Positions 48,496-61,073 of a DNA stretch of 64,000 bases are shown here, in pieces. Made by a program: the position numbers and the translations under genes. This DNA comes from Przewalskia tangutica. Lineage: Eukaryota > Streptophyta > Magnoliopsida > Solanales > Solanaceae. The notes under the pieces were generated by a model that searched no databases, had not been told where the DNA came from, and saw only the letters and a list, made by a program, of their open reading frames with translations. The stretch's first letter is position 1, and each line of letters opens with the position of its first letter. The stretch covers positions 186,001 to 250,000 of the forward strand of contig JAQGDG010000161.1 of NCBI GenBank assembly GCA_029844215.1, read 5' to 3'.

Positions 48496-51400
48496 TGTAA
48501 CGACCTGCCCGGCCCCGCATCGTGCCTTACCCCGACACCCTAGTGATACAACATCGAGAAAACCAAATGAAAATAAAACTTTACACAAGAAACAAGATAT
48601 ATGAACATAAACAAAGCAACCAAAACGCTGCCTTCAAGATATACATAAAACTCCGAATAGCTTTAATCCTTTACAACCCCGCCCACAACAGACTATGCAC
48701 TTCTAAGATTTACAACGACTATGACGGACAGTGGCCCCGCCATACCCCAATGTACAAGAACCTACAACTCAGTGGAACACATACCAAAAGATAAGCTCCA
48801 AGAAACGGAGCTTCCCAATACGCCGAATCGTGATCCTAAGAGCGGATCCACGATCGACGCACTTCTACCGCAGATGAACGCAGCTTCCGGGCGAGGTCAA
48901 GATAACAGTACCAAGTATGTGAAATCAGAAAATATCAGAATGAAATCATACTAGTCTATATAAAGCAGAGACATGTATGATAACCAAACTACGCTTCACA
49001 ACATAAAAGCAAATATATCCAATGTGACTCACGCCTCAAGTCATCACTCAAATATAACTACGGGTCTCACGCCCACAACATCAATCATGTTCGCATCATG
49101 GCCGCATGCCCCTAATTCTGTGATCGGTGTAGACATGTCCATGATGCAACAATAATACCAATGCCCCACGGCCACATGCCCCTAATTTACCTCTGTAGAC
49201 ACGCCCATGTGACATCAACAATAATATACTGGTGATCAACCCCGCCGCACGCCACATGCCCCGAATTTACCTCTGCAGACATGTCCATGTAACCACAATA
49301 ACAATATATCGTAATCAACCCGACCGCACGGCCGCATGCCCCGAATTCTCAGATCGGCAGATACATGTCCATGTGACATCAACAACAAGACAAGAATCAA
49401 AATGGAAACATACCCGTGGAATTCTCCATCACCGCCAAAGACGCCCAAGTAAGTTCAATAAGTCGACCGCCTCTATCGAGACGCCAGAATACGTAAATAC
49501 CACACTTGCACAACAAAGGCTATCATCACAAGCATAGGCAAGTTTCACAACAACAAGCATAGGCAAGTTTCACACAACTCAAAGTACTTTCATTTTATGC
49601 CAAAGTCCGGTTTTTAACCCCAAAGTACTACATACGTTAAGTTCTTTTAAAAGAGATCCATTACTTTTATAAAAGTCACCCGATACCCGTAGTATTAGAA
49701 TGACCAACCCACCTTCCTTTTCAAAATCAAGTAACAACATTCTTTCCTAAGTTCCAGCTTGCCTAGTTTCAATTACTCAAGCTTCTCATTTTCAAATGGT
49801 TTCATAGTTCCCAAACTTAATCACTTGATTCCTTTTAGAACAATCGAGTAACATATGTCATATATGCGAGTAGTTTATTCTTGTTTATAACGATCTTATT
49901 ACAAAGCCATGATCTAGAAAATGTAATATCATTTTGTCTCATCTTAGCTTCTATGCAGATGAGGTTTCTACCGGTTTTAATACAAATACATCATTATTCA
50001 ATACATTTTCCTTTATTAACGCCGCAGCGGTCCTGTCGATACACATTCCGATTCCCAAATCAAGAAACATTATCCCTTTAAAAACCAAGTACTCATTACT
50101 CACGAATGAGGTTTCACACAAACATCCACATTAAAACAAATAAGTTAAGTCTCTTATCTTATAAGATCAAGTCTCTTAACTTCTAACATCAAGAAACCAT
50201 TTTCATTACATAAGGTCGTTATAACTAACTTCCCATAAAGCTATTATAACACCCTATGTTTTAAACCAACCAAATCACTTAGCACATGTACGCCTACCGC
50301 ACTACATAGTTCACAACAATCATGCTAGAAAAGATAGAAGAGGTTCACATACCTCGCGACGATTTATCGACAATAAGCAAAATGCTCCAAGTACTACAAC
50401 CTTGCTAGCCCTTTCCACTTCTCGAGTAATACGCTACTCTTAGTACTTTCACCTATAAAGGTCACAAACGCCTATTAACCCCAAAACACAAGTTTTTATC
50501 TTTCTATAGAAAATTCAAAGATTTTCCCCGCAACAGAAATCTCCTCCTCTATCGAGGCCGCTACCAAGCCAACCAGTGGGTTTACACGCCTAACCTGACG
50601 TACAATTCTACACAAGTCTATCGCAATACACCCTATGTAAATACAGCTCAGCTTTATTCTTCAGCTTAAGTCAAAAGACATTGCCGAATACTAAGTATAG
50701 TTCCATATATAGTATACTTCAACTATATATTCTAACAAACATGTAATTTCCAATTACAATAGAGGACAAGATAATTACCTCGATAAGCCCAAAATTATCC
50801 AAGTTATAATGTCGATCCCGAGCAAGGTTTAGCTCCACCCGCGCGCCCAAACCACTCCAAACAACCCTTAGAAGTTCTAACTAACTTCTACTCAAATACT
50901 TCAACCAACTAAGATTTCCTTGTGGTTTTGGGCTGAGACTAAAGGACAAAAGGTAGTATTTCCTGACTTCACGAAAGAGGTATCTTTGGAATACTACAAG
51001 GTACAAGGCTAAGGTATTTTGGGCATTATAACAATACTAGGAGTATTTCTATACCACAACAAGTGGTATTATACGAAACGACTAAAGCAGTGGGTACCCA
51101 CTACCAAGGCACCACAAAGGGGAGGAGGAGGCCCTACCAAGACTCTCAAAAGAGGGGATGAGTCGACGAACTCAACACTAGAGGAGTGAGGGATTTTAGG
51201 CTTGAAGGTTTCATTTGGGACGAAGAGTTCATCAACATAAGTGGGTATTTATAGCAAAACCAAAAGCCAACCAACGGCCAAGATCAAGCCATGTGCAAGG
51301 CAAGTGTAAGGCCAAGATCAAGCCAAGTGCACCCTAGACCCTACCCTTAAAACCCTCACAAATATCTACACAAATATCTACCACAACTCGCCCCTCACTC

Positions 51401-51923
51401 GCCAAGTCACGCCCACATGCTTTCCATCAGGGTGACACATGTCACCTCCCGCTGGTCCGTAATGTTTCGCTCTAAAAATCCGCAAAATACAAAACGACAT
51501 AGCCGAATTTTCCTTCGCAGTTATGTAAAACGCTTCGCCAAAAACGACTTAACCGGCTGTCGCACAAACGCCATTCGCTAAGTTACTAGTGGGTGACACG
51601 TGTCACCCTCCTATTGGCCCTCAAAAACGCCTTCCAAAAAAATATCCACAATGGCCAAAATCTCAAAACAAAGCTGGGTTCTACAAAATCAGAATTTCTC
51701 CCGTGGCCCCACGTGACCATTTCCAAAATAAAATCTCAAAATTCTAATATAATCTATGAAGTCCAAATACCAAACTGGGAATCCAATTCCCATTAACGAA
51801 CCTTTTTCTTCACAAATAACCTAAACTTTTCCGCCGAAACTCACATCTTTCTTTCTTTTCAAAATTTCGCCGACTTCTCGCACGCACGCCCTCACATACA
51901 TACCCCGCAACTACGGTATAACA
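48496..51923 (-). mobile_element. M2 3' LTR
   Basis: Minus strand from TGTTATACCG at 51923 to the end at 48496 (TGTAACGACC reversed). It has the G-box palindrome at 51591-51608, TATA box at 51246-51253, and 80-bp minisatellite at about 49100-49400. Confidence 0.85.
49100..49400 (-). repeat. 80-bp minisatellite, about 4 units, in M2 3' LTR
   Basis: Units contain gccacatgcccctaattt, gcagacatgtccatg and taacaatatatcgtaatcaac. The partner array is at 54661-54935. Part of the unit (acatgtctacaccg on the other strand) matches the last two units of the P3 cassette. Confidence 0.85.
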
Positions 51924-51962
51924 TTCTCCTCCTTAGAAACATTCGTCCCGAATGTTCCTTCT
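51924..51962 (-). other. M2 polypurine tract and inverted repeat
   Basis: On the minus strand, an aaggaggagaa-type tract abuts the LTR at 51923, with AACATTCG-GGA-CGAATGTT just upstream (51937-51955). Confidence 0.75.
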
Positions 51963-52780
51963 CAAGACTGACATCGATGAAGTTCCTCTAACTGGCTTGT
52001 CAACGCCATACCGCCAATGCAAATAACACACGTTATCTTCCTTCCTTACTCGTCGCCCTTCTCGAACACTTGAACTCTCCCAAGACGCACTATACTTCAC
52101 CATTACTCCGCTCGAAACCTCCGAGTCACTACCCAAACTTGGTCATCTTACTAACCTCAAACTTCCTTAAGGCCATTCCCGCCTTTACGAACCGCTCGTC
52201 GAACGCCCACGAACTCATACGATGATCATACAAACTGGGCCTAGCATCCTCGTGACTCTACCACCGGGCGACCACCTAATCGACTCACCCCAAACCGGTT
52301 ACGGGTTGACCCGCAATGGTACTCAACCCGACCCCAACTGCTAAAACTCTTGTTCCCGATCCTAACAATCTTACTAATTCACATCACGAAGCTACCACTT
52401 CCAACTCACACTACCCATGGACTTATCACACAAATAAATCCCACGATACTACTACTCCGATAAGGGTCAAAAATAAATCTTAACTCAAGACGACCTTACC
52501 CCTAAGGTCTCACCGTGACATAGTCTAAGGTTCACACTTACCATGCCCCATACGTATCCTCCCAACTAAGCATGTTTTCTAACTCACAATTAACACAACG
52601 CTATTCGCACATAGCACATAATAATGAGACCATCATAACAAGCATACCAAAACTCTGGAGGGTTAGGATATACCGGCTACCGCCCACTCTAATCATAGCC
52701 CACTCGCAGGCGATAATCGTAGGGCGCGAACCACCATCGATCCGTAGTCGAGTCGTAACATCCGTATACCTGGTCGGACA
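51963..52780 (-). mobile_element. M2 internal 3' segment, no recognisable coding
   Basis: Contains, reversed, the shared block gggcctagcatcctcgtgactctacc (52238-52263) and caccgtgacatagtctaaggtt (52512-52533), as in M1. No pol is present. Confidence 0.55.
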
Positions 52781-53877
52781 GCTCGCAAATGGCCCTCGCT
52801 GGCCGCAAAAATAACAAGCTCCTCGCACCACGACACTTCCGGAATGCGTCTACTACATCGACCACACCGAGGTAGGGTGACCGATCCGCCAACACCCTTA
52901 CTTCCTCGAAACTCAACCTCGAGCCCCGACCGCCCCGAATACTCAAGGTTGTGGAGGACCACTGACCGGGCGGAGGTACAAAACTAGATGCCGAGGCGTC
53001 CGCCGAAAGTCACCAGCGACCTCGTTGTTCGCCTCTTCGCCGATTCGTCATTCCGCCGACCTCTCCGTGCCTCACATCCCAGCAGACGAGCACGATGCGC
53101 AATGTCCATGCCCTACCAAGAGCTACTCCCAACATGCCTCGACATGTAATCATCGAGCCTCGTGAACATATATCCGCACTCGATCCTCCATACTAGCTAC
53201 CAACGCTGGACGCATCGCCAATGAGTCGAACTCACATTGTACTCCCGAACCGCACGCCCGCTCGCCTAAGCATCAAAATCTGTCACCGCGTTCTCCTCAT
53301 CTCGCGGAGGCAAGAAGCGCGAGGAAAGCCCCCAAAACTCATCCCATACCGCCGAGGTACATGCTTCCCGAAAGCTCCCATGAATCAAACCAATCGATCA
53401 TGTATCACGCAGCCGACGCGAACCAAAGGTCACAGACTGGCCTCAAGCCTCGATCACCCGTGACGATCCAGAATCGCCGGATGAACTCCTCGCGATCATC
53501 CTCGTGCCTCACCCATAAAACTCAAGGCTACAACTCGTAAAGTCCCGTAGCCTCAAACTATCTCGCCGGGTGAATCCATCGTGCATCGAATCGAATCGCC
53601 GGCCCAAATTTATCCTCATATCTCGCCACGACTCGCCAAGAATCGGGCCATCTCCTTATAACCCATCTCCTCCGCCTCTGCACTGGACCGAGGCTCGTGT
53701 ATCGCGTCTCAGCAGCCTATTGCCGCGCTCTAACCTCTCACTGGGCCGGCGGCGCTACAAAACCCGCTGCCTCAAGCACAACTCGTGCATCGTCGGGCTC
53801 GCGCTCGCACTCTCTCAGATCTCACTAGCGGTTCCTCTGCCTTGCCCTTCGTGGCTCGCTGCTTTGGCGCGAGGCAT
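52781..53877 (-). pseudogene. Decayed gag of M2
   Basis: Minus strand. The start at 53875-53877 is the shared Met start after the common leader. Near the 3' end lie LPRCGRC (about 52860-52885) and a knuckle-like ACYFCGQRGPFASCP (about 52787-52831), in which the His position is Pro and the last spacing is one residue short. The HNLEYSGRSG block corresponds to HNLQGIQ in M1. The middle is only traceable by alignment of the DNA with the other gags, and the frame shifts several times. About 365 codons long, as in P3. Confidence 0.65.
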
Positions 53878-54073
53878 AATCTGTAAAACGACACGCCGAG
53901 GGTCCAACTTACAACATGCCTCTAAGGCACGATCTCGTAATGAGAAGAATGGAAACTAATCCTAAATGTCTCAGCCTCCCTCGACATAGACGGTGCACAA
54001 CACACCGATAATCAAGACTCTACTAGACACGGTCAGAGGCACTTTCCGAGGATTAATCGCCTGATACCACTTT
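53878..54073 (-). mobile_element. M2 leader and primer-binding site
   Basis: Uninterrupted leader (aaggcacgatctcgtaatgag, aatcaagactctactagaca), with the PBS core TGGTATC on the minus strand at 54063-54069, next to the LTR end at 54074. It is the reference for the empty P1 site in M1. Confidence 0.75.
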
Positions 54074-57000
54074 TGTAACGACTGCCCGGCCCCGCATCGT
54101 GCCTTACCCCGCACCCTAGTGATACAACATCGAGAAAACCAAATGGAAAATAAAACTTTACACAAGAAACAAGATATATGAACATAAACAAAGCAACCAA
54201 AACTGCCTTCAAAAGATATACATAAAACTCGAATGCTTTAATCTTTACAACCCCGCCCACAACAGACTACACACTTAAGATTTACAACGACTATGACGGA
54301 CAGGCCCCGCCATACCCCCGAATGTACAAGAACCTACAACTCAGGAACACATACTAAAAGATAAGCTCAAGAAACTGAGCTTCCTAATACGCCGAATCGT
54401 GGTCCTAAGAGCGGATCCACGATCGATGTACTTCTACCGCAGATGAACGCAGCCCCAAGGAGGTCGATAACAGTACCAAGTATGTGAAATCAGAAAATAT
54501 CAGAATGAAATCATACTAGTCTATATAAAGCAGAGACATGATGATAACCAAACTACGCTCACAACATAAAAGCAAATATATCCAATGTGACTCACGCCTC
54601 AAGTCATCACTCAAATATAACTACGGGTCTCACGCCCACAACATCAATCATGTTCGCATCACGGCCGCATGCCCCTAATTCTCAGATCGGCAGACATGTC
54701 CATGATGCAACAATAATACCAATGCCCCACGGCCACATGCCCCTGATTTACTCTGTAGACACGCCCATGTGACATCAACAATAATATATCGTGATCAACT
54801 CGCCGCACGCCACATGCCCCTAATTTACCTGCAGACATGTCCATGTAACCACAATAACAATATATCGTAATCAACCCGACCGCACGGGCCGCATGCCCCC
54901 TAATTCAGACGGTAGACACGCCCATGTGACATCAACAACAAGACAAGAATCAAAATGGAAACATACCCGGAATTCTCCATCACCGCCAAAGACGCCCAAG
55001 TAAGTTCTCAACAAGTCGACCGCCTCTATCGAGAGACGCCAGAATACGTAAATACCACACTTGCACAACAAAGGCTATCATCACAAGATAGGCAAGTTTC
55101 ACAACAACAAGCATAGGCAAGTTTCACACAACTCAAAGTACTTTCATTTTATGCCAAAGTCCGGTTTTTAACCCCAAAGTACTACATACGTTAAGTTCTT
55201 TAAAAGAGATCCATTACTTTTATAAAAGTCACCCGACAATTCGTAGTATTAGAATGACCAACCCACCTTCCTTTTCAAAATCAAGTAACAACATTCTTTC
55301 CTAAGTTCCAGCTTGCCTAGTTTCAATTACTCAAGCTTCTCATTTTCAAATGGTTTCATAGTTCCCAAACTTAATCACTGATTCCTTTTAGAACAATCGA
55401 GTAACATATGTCATATACGCGAGTAGTTTATTCTTGTTTATAACGATCTTATTACAAAGAAGCCATGATCTAGAAAATGTAATATCATTTTGTCTCATCT
55501 TAGCTTCTATGCAGATTTGAGGTTTCTACCGTTTTAATACAACACATCATTATTCAATACATTTTCCTTTATTAACGCTCGCAGTGGTCTGTCGATACAC
55601 ATTCTCGATTCCCAAATCAAGAAACATTATCCCTTTAAAACCAAGTACTCATTACTCACGAATGAGGTTTCACACAAACATCCACATTAAAACAAATAAG
55701 TTAAGTCTCTTATCTTATAAGATCAAGTCTCTTAACTTCTAACATCAAGAAACCATTTTCACTACATAAGGTCGTTATAACTAACTTCCCATAAAGCTAT
55801 TATAACACCCTATGTTTTAAACCAACCAAATCACTTAGCACATGTACGCTCACCGCATACATAGTTCACAACAATCATGCTAGAAAAGATATAAGAGGTT
55901 CACATACCTCGCGACGATTTATCGACAATAAGCAAAATGCTCCAAGTACTACAACCTTGCTAGCCCTTTCCACTCTCGAGTGAATACGCTACTCTTAGTA
56001 CTTTCACCTATAAAGGTCACAAACGCCTATTAACCCCAAAACACAAGTTTTTATCTTTCTATAGAAAATTCGCAAGATTTCCCGCAACAACAGAAATCTC
56101 CTCTCTATCGAGGCCGCTACCAAGCCAACCAGTGGGGTTTACACGCCTAACCTGACGTGTACAATTCTACACAAGTCTATCGCAATACACCCCTATGTAA
56201 CACAACAGCTCAGCTTTATTCTTCAGCTTAAGTCAAAAGACATTGCCGAATACTAAGTATAGTTCCATATATAGTATACTTCAACTATATATTCTAACAA
56301 ACATGTAATTTCCAATTACAATAGAGGACAAGATAATTACCTCGATAAGCCCAAAATTATCCAAGTTATAATGTCGATCCCGAGCAAGGTTTAGCTCCAC
56401 CCGCACTCCAAACCACTCCAAACAACCCTGAAGTTCTAACTAACTTCTACTCAAATACTTCAACCAACTACAAGATTTCCTGTGGTTTCTTTGAGACTAA
56501 AGGACAAAAGGTAGTATTTCCTGACTCTACGTAAAGAGGTATCTTTGGAATACTACAAGGTACAAGGCTAAGGTATTTTGGGCATTATAACAATACTAGG
56601 AGTATTTCTATACCACAACAAGGGTATTATACGAAACGACTAGCAGTGGGTACCCCACGCCAAGGCACCACAAAGGGGAGGAGTGAGGCCCTCGCCAAGA
56701 CTCTCAAAAGAGGGGGGATGAGTTGGACGAACTCAACACTAGAGGAGGGAGGATTTTAGGCTCGAAGGTTTCATTTCGACGAAGAGTTCATCAACATAAG
56801 GGGTATTTATAGCAAAACCAAAAGCCAACCAACGGCCAAGATCAAGCCATGTGCAAGGCAAGTGTAAGGCCAAGATCAAGCCAAGTGCACCCTAGACCCT
56901 ACTCCTTAAAACCTCACAAATATCTACACAAATATCTACCACAACTTGCCCCTCAATTCGCCAAGTCCGCCCACATGCTTCATCGCATGGTGACACATGC

Positions 57001-57484
57001 CACCCTCCCGCTGGTCCGTATCGTTTCGCCTCTCTAAAAATCCGCAAAAATACAAAACGACATAGCCGAATTTTCCTTCGCAAGTTATGTAAAACGCTTC
57101 GTAAAAACGACTTAACCGTCAAAGGCACAAATGTCATTCGCTATTAAGCCACTTAAGCGGTGACACGTGTCACCCTCCTATTGGCCCTCAAAAACGCCTT
57201 CCTAAAAAAAATATCCACAATGGCCAAAATCTCAAAACAAAGTGGTTCTACAAAATCAGAATTTCTCCCGGCCCCACGTGACCATTTCCGAAATAAAATC
57301 TCAAAATTCTAATATAATCTATGAAGTCCAAATACCAAATCGGGAATCCAATTCCCATTAACGAACCTTTTCTTCACAAATAACCTGAAACTTTTCCACG
57401 AAAACTCACATCTTTCTTTCTTTCAAAATTTCACAGACTCGCACGCACGCCCTCACATACATACCCCGCAACTACGGGTATACC
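54074..57484 (-). mobile_element. M2 5' LTR
   Basis: Partner of 48496-51923. It has the minisatellite at 54661-54935, TATA at 56804-56811 (minus), and G-box palindrome at 57159-57174. Many stretches are identical to LTR2; differences are again short and clustered. Confidence 0.85.
54661..54935 (-). repeat. 80-bp minisatellite in M2 5' LTR
   Basis: Same unit order as in the 3' LTR array, about 4 units. Confidence 0.85.
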
Positions 57485-58463
57485 GTATACATTGGGTTAA
57501 ATTCCCGCAAGATACCTTACGCGCACTATATGACATTATCGACCCGTAGACGGGTCGCAAAGATACCTTACGGGCGCACTATATGACATTATCGACCCAG
57601 ACGGGCCGCAAAGATACCTCACGCGCACTATATGACATTATCGACCCGCAGACGGGCCGGCAAGATACCTTACGCGCACTATATGACATTATCGACCCGC
57701 AGACGGGCCGAAGTATACCTTTACGCGCACTATATGACATTATCGACCCGCAGACGGGCCGGCAAAGATACCTTTGGGCAGACTACGTGACTTTATCGCC
57801 CCCATTGGGTCGGGCAAGATAGGCGCCCTCCGTAAAGAGTCGGATTAGGTTATGAAAGATAAGTAGTTAGATGGTAATAAACTTAATGACTTCTCCTAAG
57901 TATGTACGTAAGATACGGCTATAACTCTTAATGGAATGGAAAAGATAATGATATGCAATTAAGTTCATAAGGGTAATGACACGACAGATCCGTATGTACT
58001 TTTATACTTGCTCACATTCTTTTGTACGCATGATCTTATCAGATTTATTTCTGCTCCATATTCGCACTGTTGCATCAACTTCTTCGGGCCGCTCACGTCC
58101 GCAGTTTAGGTATTACGCTATGGATCCGCGAGCTTAGATCCCGGTTCAAAGATTTTGAGATGGCTCCAATGTTCCGAGTTGTCACGGCTATGTATATTCG
58201 TGGTACGGCGGCCTTGTCCCGCCATAGTAGGTGTTCAAATCTTAGAGGTTTGTATTCATACGCTGGCCGGATCGTTAGAATTGTAATTACATTTTTGTAT
58301 AGTGTAAGCCCTTTTGGGTGATTTATATTACGACACTTTATCGGTTTTGCCTTGGTTTTAAGAAGAAAACAAACGTGTTACTTATTTTCCGCAGCAGCTT
58401 ATTATGTCAGATGTTTTAAGCGGTGCCTGTGTAGGCACCGGGCCGCCCGGTCGGGTCGTGACA
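57485..58463 (+). mobile_element. P4 3' LTR, part 2
   Basis: Resumes with attgggttaaattcccgcaag, as in LTR1 at 44271. It carries the minisatellite, the CGGTGCCT-GTGT-AGGCACCG hairpin at 58421-58440 (8-bp stem), and ends GGGTCGTGACA. Confidence 0.85.
57507..57800 (+). repeat. 50-bp minisatellite, about 6 units, in P4 3' LTR
   Basis: Units start at about 57507, 57556, 57608, 57660, 57710 and 57762. That is one more than in LTR1, so copy number changed after or during insertion. Confidence 0.85.
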
Positions 58464-58735
58464 CTATTCCCGGACGCGATAATGTCATATCGCTCGCCCA
58501 TAAAGGTATACCGCCTGCCCATTCTCGACGCGATAATGTCATATAGTTCGCCCATAAAGGTATATCGCCCGCCCATTCTCGACGCGATAATGTCATATAG
58601 TCTGCCCATAAAGGTATACTGCCCGGCCCATTCCTGGGACACGATAATGTCATATAGTCTGCCCATAAAGGTATACTGCCCGGCCAATTCCTGGGACGCG
58701 ATAATGTCATATAGAATCCGGGAATTTTACCCAAC
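58464..58735 (-). repeat. 51-bp minisatellite in Y LTR
   Basis: About five units with gacgcgataatgtcatat and cgcccataaaggtatac. Reversed, this corresponds to the P4 unit (tatatgacattatcg). The array extends across P4 into 41812-41868. Confidence 0.85.
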
Positions 58736-61073
58736 GTACTACGCACCTCTACTCTTTTAGAATGACTCTTTTTCAAATAAAACTTTCAAGATACTAATAA
58801 CCGTAGTATCAAGTCATATCTATTTTTAAGACAAGTCACAATACCTTTTAGAAATACATTTACAGGCTTCTAAATCAAGTGACTTCTTTCTTAAAAACCT
58901 TAAGCAATTGGTACCTTTAAAACAATTTGCCCTTCTTTATTTCGAGTCATTCTTTGTTTATATTACTAGAGAAAACCATTCTCTTAACCTTCCATATAGT
59001 TGTTATAACCAACTTCCCATAAAGCCGTTATACTAACTTTATGCCTTAGACTAATTCATTCTTTTTATAACCAAGAGACTTATACTTTCAAATCAAGTTA
59101 CATAACTTTTAAAATACTTCAAGTCTCTTAACTTTAGAAATCAAGTTTCTTAACTTAGAATTTAAAATCTCTTATCTTTATAATATCAAGAAATCCATGT
59201 TTTCCAAATCAAGTATTCTATACATTTAAATCAAGTTATTTCTTCCTTTAGAAATCAAGTCCAATAACTTGAAAAATAAAGTTTCTTAACCTTTTAAGAA
59301 TTCAAGGTTCAAAGTCTTAAAAACTTCATACGTAAACTCTTTTAAATTAAGTAACATATACTTTGGTGCATTGTGAATAAGTTATACTTATTTATGACGA
59401 TCTTATTCAAGTAGCCATGATCTAGAAAATGTAATAAAATTTTGTCTTATCGTAGTTTCTATGCAGATGGAGAATTCTACTCATTTATACAATCAATTGT
59501 CATTACATTTTCCTTTATTAACGCTGCAATGGCTTGCTCGATACTTATTCTCATTTGTGCCGTAAAATTAGCCAAGTCAACTTGGCTCCAAATACCTCCT
59601 AACGACTCTTACCAACATCCCCCATAAGACTTGGTAAGAACTTAGGATAACCTAGACATAACCTTTACATAGAGTAAATCACATACCTACCTCTTAACTT
59701 CTAAGAGTAATGAACATGAAATATTACCACATGTATATTCCATACATAGAATCATGCCAAAAGAAGGAAGAGGTTCACATACCTCGCGACGATTATCGAC
59801 AAGTAGCAAAATGCTCCAAAGTACTTCAACCTTGATAGCTAATCCATCCTTCAAGTAGAATACGCTATACTTAGTACTTCAACCTATAATGGCCATAATA
59901 CGTCCATTAACTTCTTACTTCAAACGTAGAATATTATAAGTGCAAAGTCACTAAATTCTACATACTTTGCCACCTTTTTCAAGGACGAATTCAATACCCA
60001 AACACGCCACATTTAAGGCTCAACAATGTAGTTATCAATAGGGGATTACACACCTACTAGACGTGTAAAATTCCGCCCCACAATTGATATCAAACTAGTA
60101 CAACTACAAGTGTAAATTCGGCAACTTGAGACACAACCACACCAATTCTTATCCAATTCCTTTTCAATCCAAATTGTTTAGTATAACATGATATCAAGTC
60201 GCAATCGATAATAACTACCACAATCTTCAAGTACGTAACATGCGACGATTCTAATTAACGACCAAATTGTAATCCAACTTCAAATGGCTTATATGTCATT
60301 TCAGATTTTAGGCTACAATAATCCATATCACTTATAAATCTTCAACACATATACTTCATGCTAGTAAAAATGTAAGGCTAACAACAATATATAATCTTGT
60401 AACACTTTAAGAGAACAAAATTGTTACCTCAACGAGTCTTAATCCAACTTCAAATCCAAAGTCGCTCCTTATCAACTGAGAGCCTCTTCTTGACACTTCA
60501 ATCCGCCACTTGAGACCCTTAGAATATCACAAACAACTTCCCTTTAATCTTCCAATCAAAACCTAGGAAAGCAACTAGGTTTTCACCTTGCGACTAATAC
60601 GAAAACAATCTTTTTCCGGGATCTTTCTATTGAGATACCCTTACAATACCCTCATGAACCTTGGTTTAAAGTGTGGAGCTTATTGGACAACAAACAAAAA
60701 AATTTCCTTTTCCTTTTCCTTTTTGATGAACCCGGAGAGCTCCTAGTAGTGTTCTTCCAATTTCTTGAAAATTTGGCTAAGTATAGAAGTTGTTTTGCTA
60801 CTAGTACTACTATATAGTAATACTGAGGTCAAGACGTGCACAAACGCTGGCTTGGATGCAAATCTTTTAAATATCAAGCTAAGTGGTCCCATTGACCAAG
60901 TCAATATTATCAAGCTCTACTACTTGCAAGACTTGTCATCTTAAAAATGGTCAAATGACCCTTATACCCATGTTGATTTCATCCAAGCTCACTTAAGGGG
61001 GTGACACGTGTCACCCTCCCATTCGTCACAATATATCATTTTCTGACAATTTTATAATTCCGATAAATTCACA
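58464..61073 (-). mobile_element. Y: minus-strand LTR, part 2
   Basis: Resumes in the minisatellite (58464-58735) and continues through the LTR body to a G-box palindrome at 60999-61016. It is interrupted by Z at 61074 before its own start. Total visible length is 3.39 kb. It resembles P4 LTRs in the body (reversed) but is more diverged. Confidence 0.75.

Larger units (their letters stand above)
48496..57484 (-). mobile_element. M2: complete minus-strand LTR retrotransposon inside P4 3' LTR
   Basis: The 3' LTR is 48496-51923 (3428 bp), the internal region 51924-54073 (2150 bp), and the 5' LTR 54074-57484 (3411 bp). The right boundary is less sharp (ctacgggtata then ccgtatac), and the short duplication is imperfect (gcggt / ccgt). 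Plan and gag are as in M1 and P3. It is the deepest layer on the right: X, Y, P4, M2. Confidence 0.85.
41869..58463 (+). mobile_element. P4: plus-strand LTR retrotransposon inside Y, split by M2
   Basis: LTR1 is 41869-45181, the internal region only 917 bp (45182-46098), and LTR2 46099-48495 plus 57485-58463. LTRs begin TGTTACACC rather than TGTTATACC and carry a 50-bp minisatellite. Flanking ccatt (41864-41868) and ctatt (58464-58468) form a nearly perfect duplication within the Y minisatellite. Gag is deleted and no coding remains. Confidence 0.85.
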
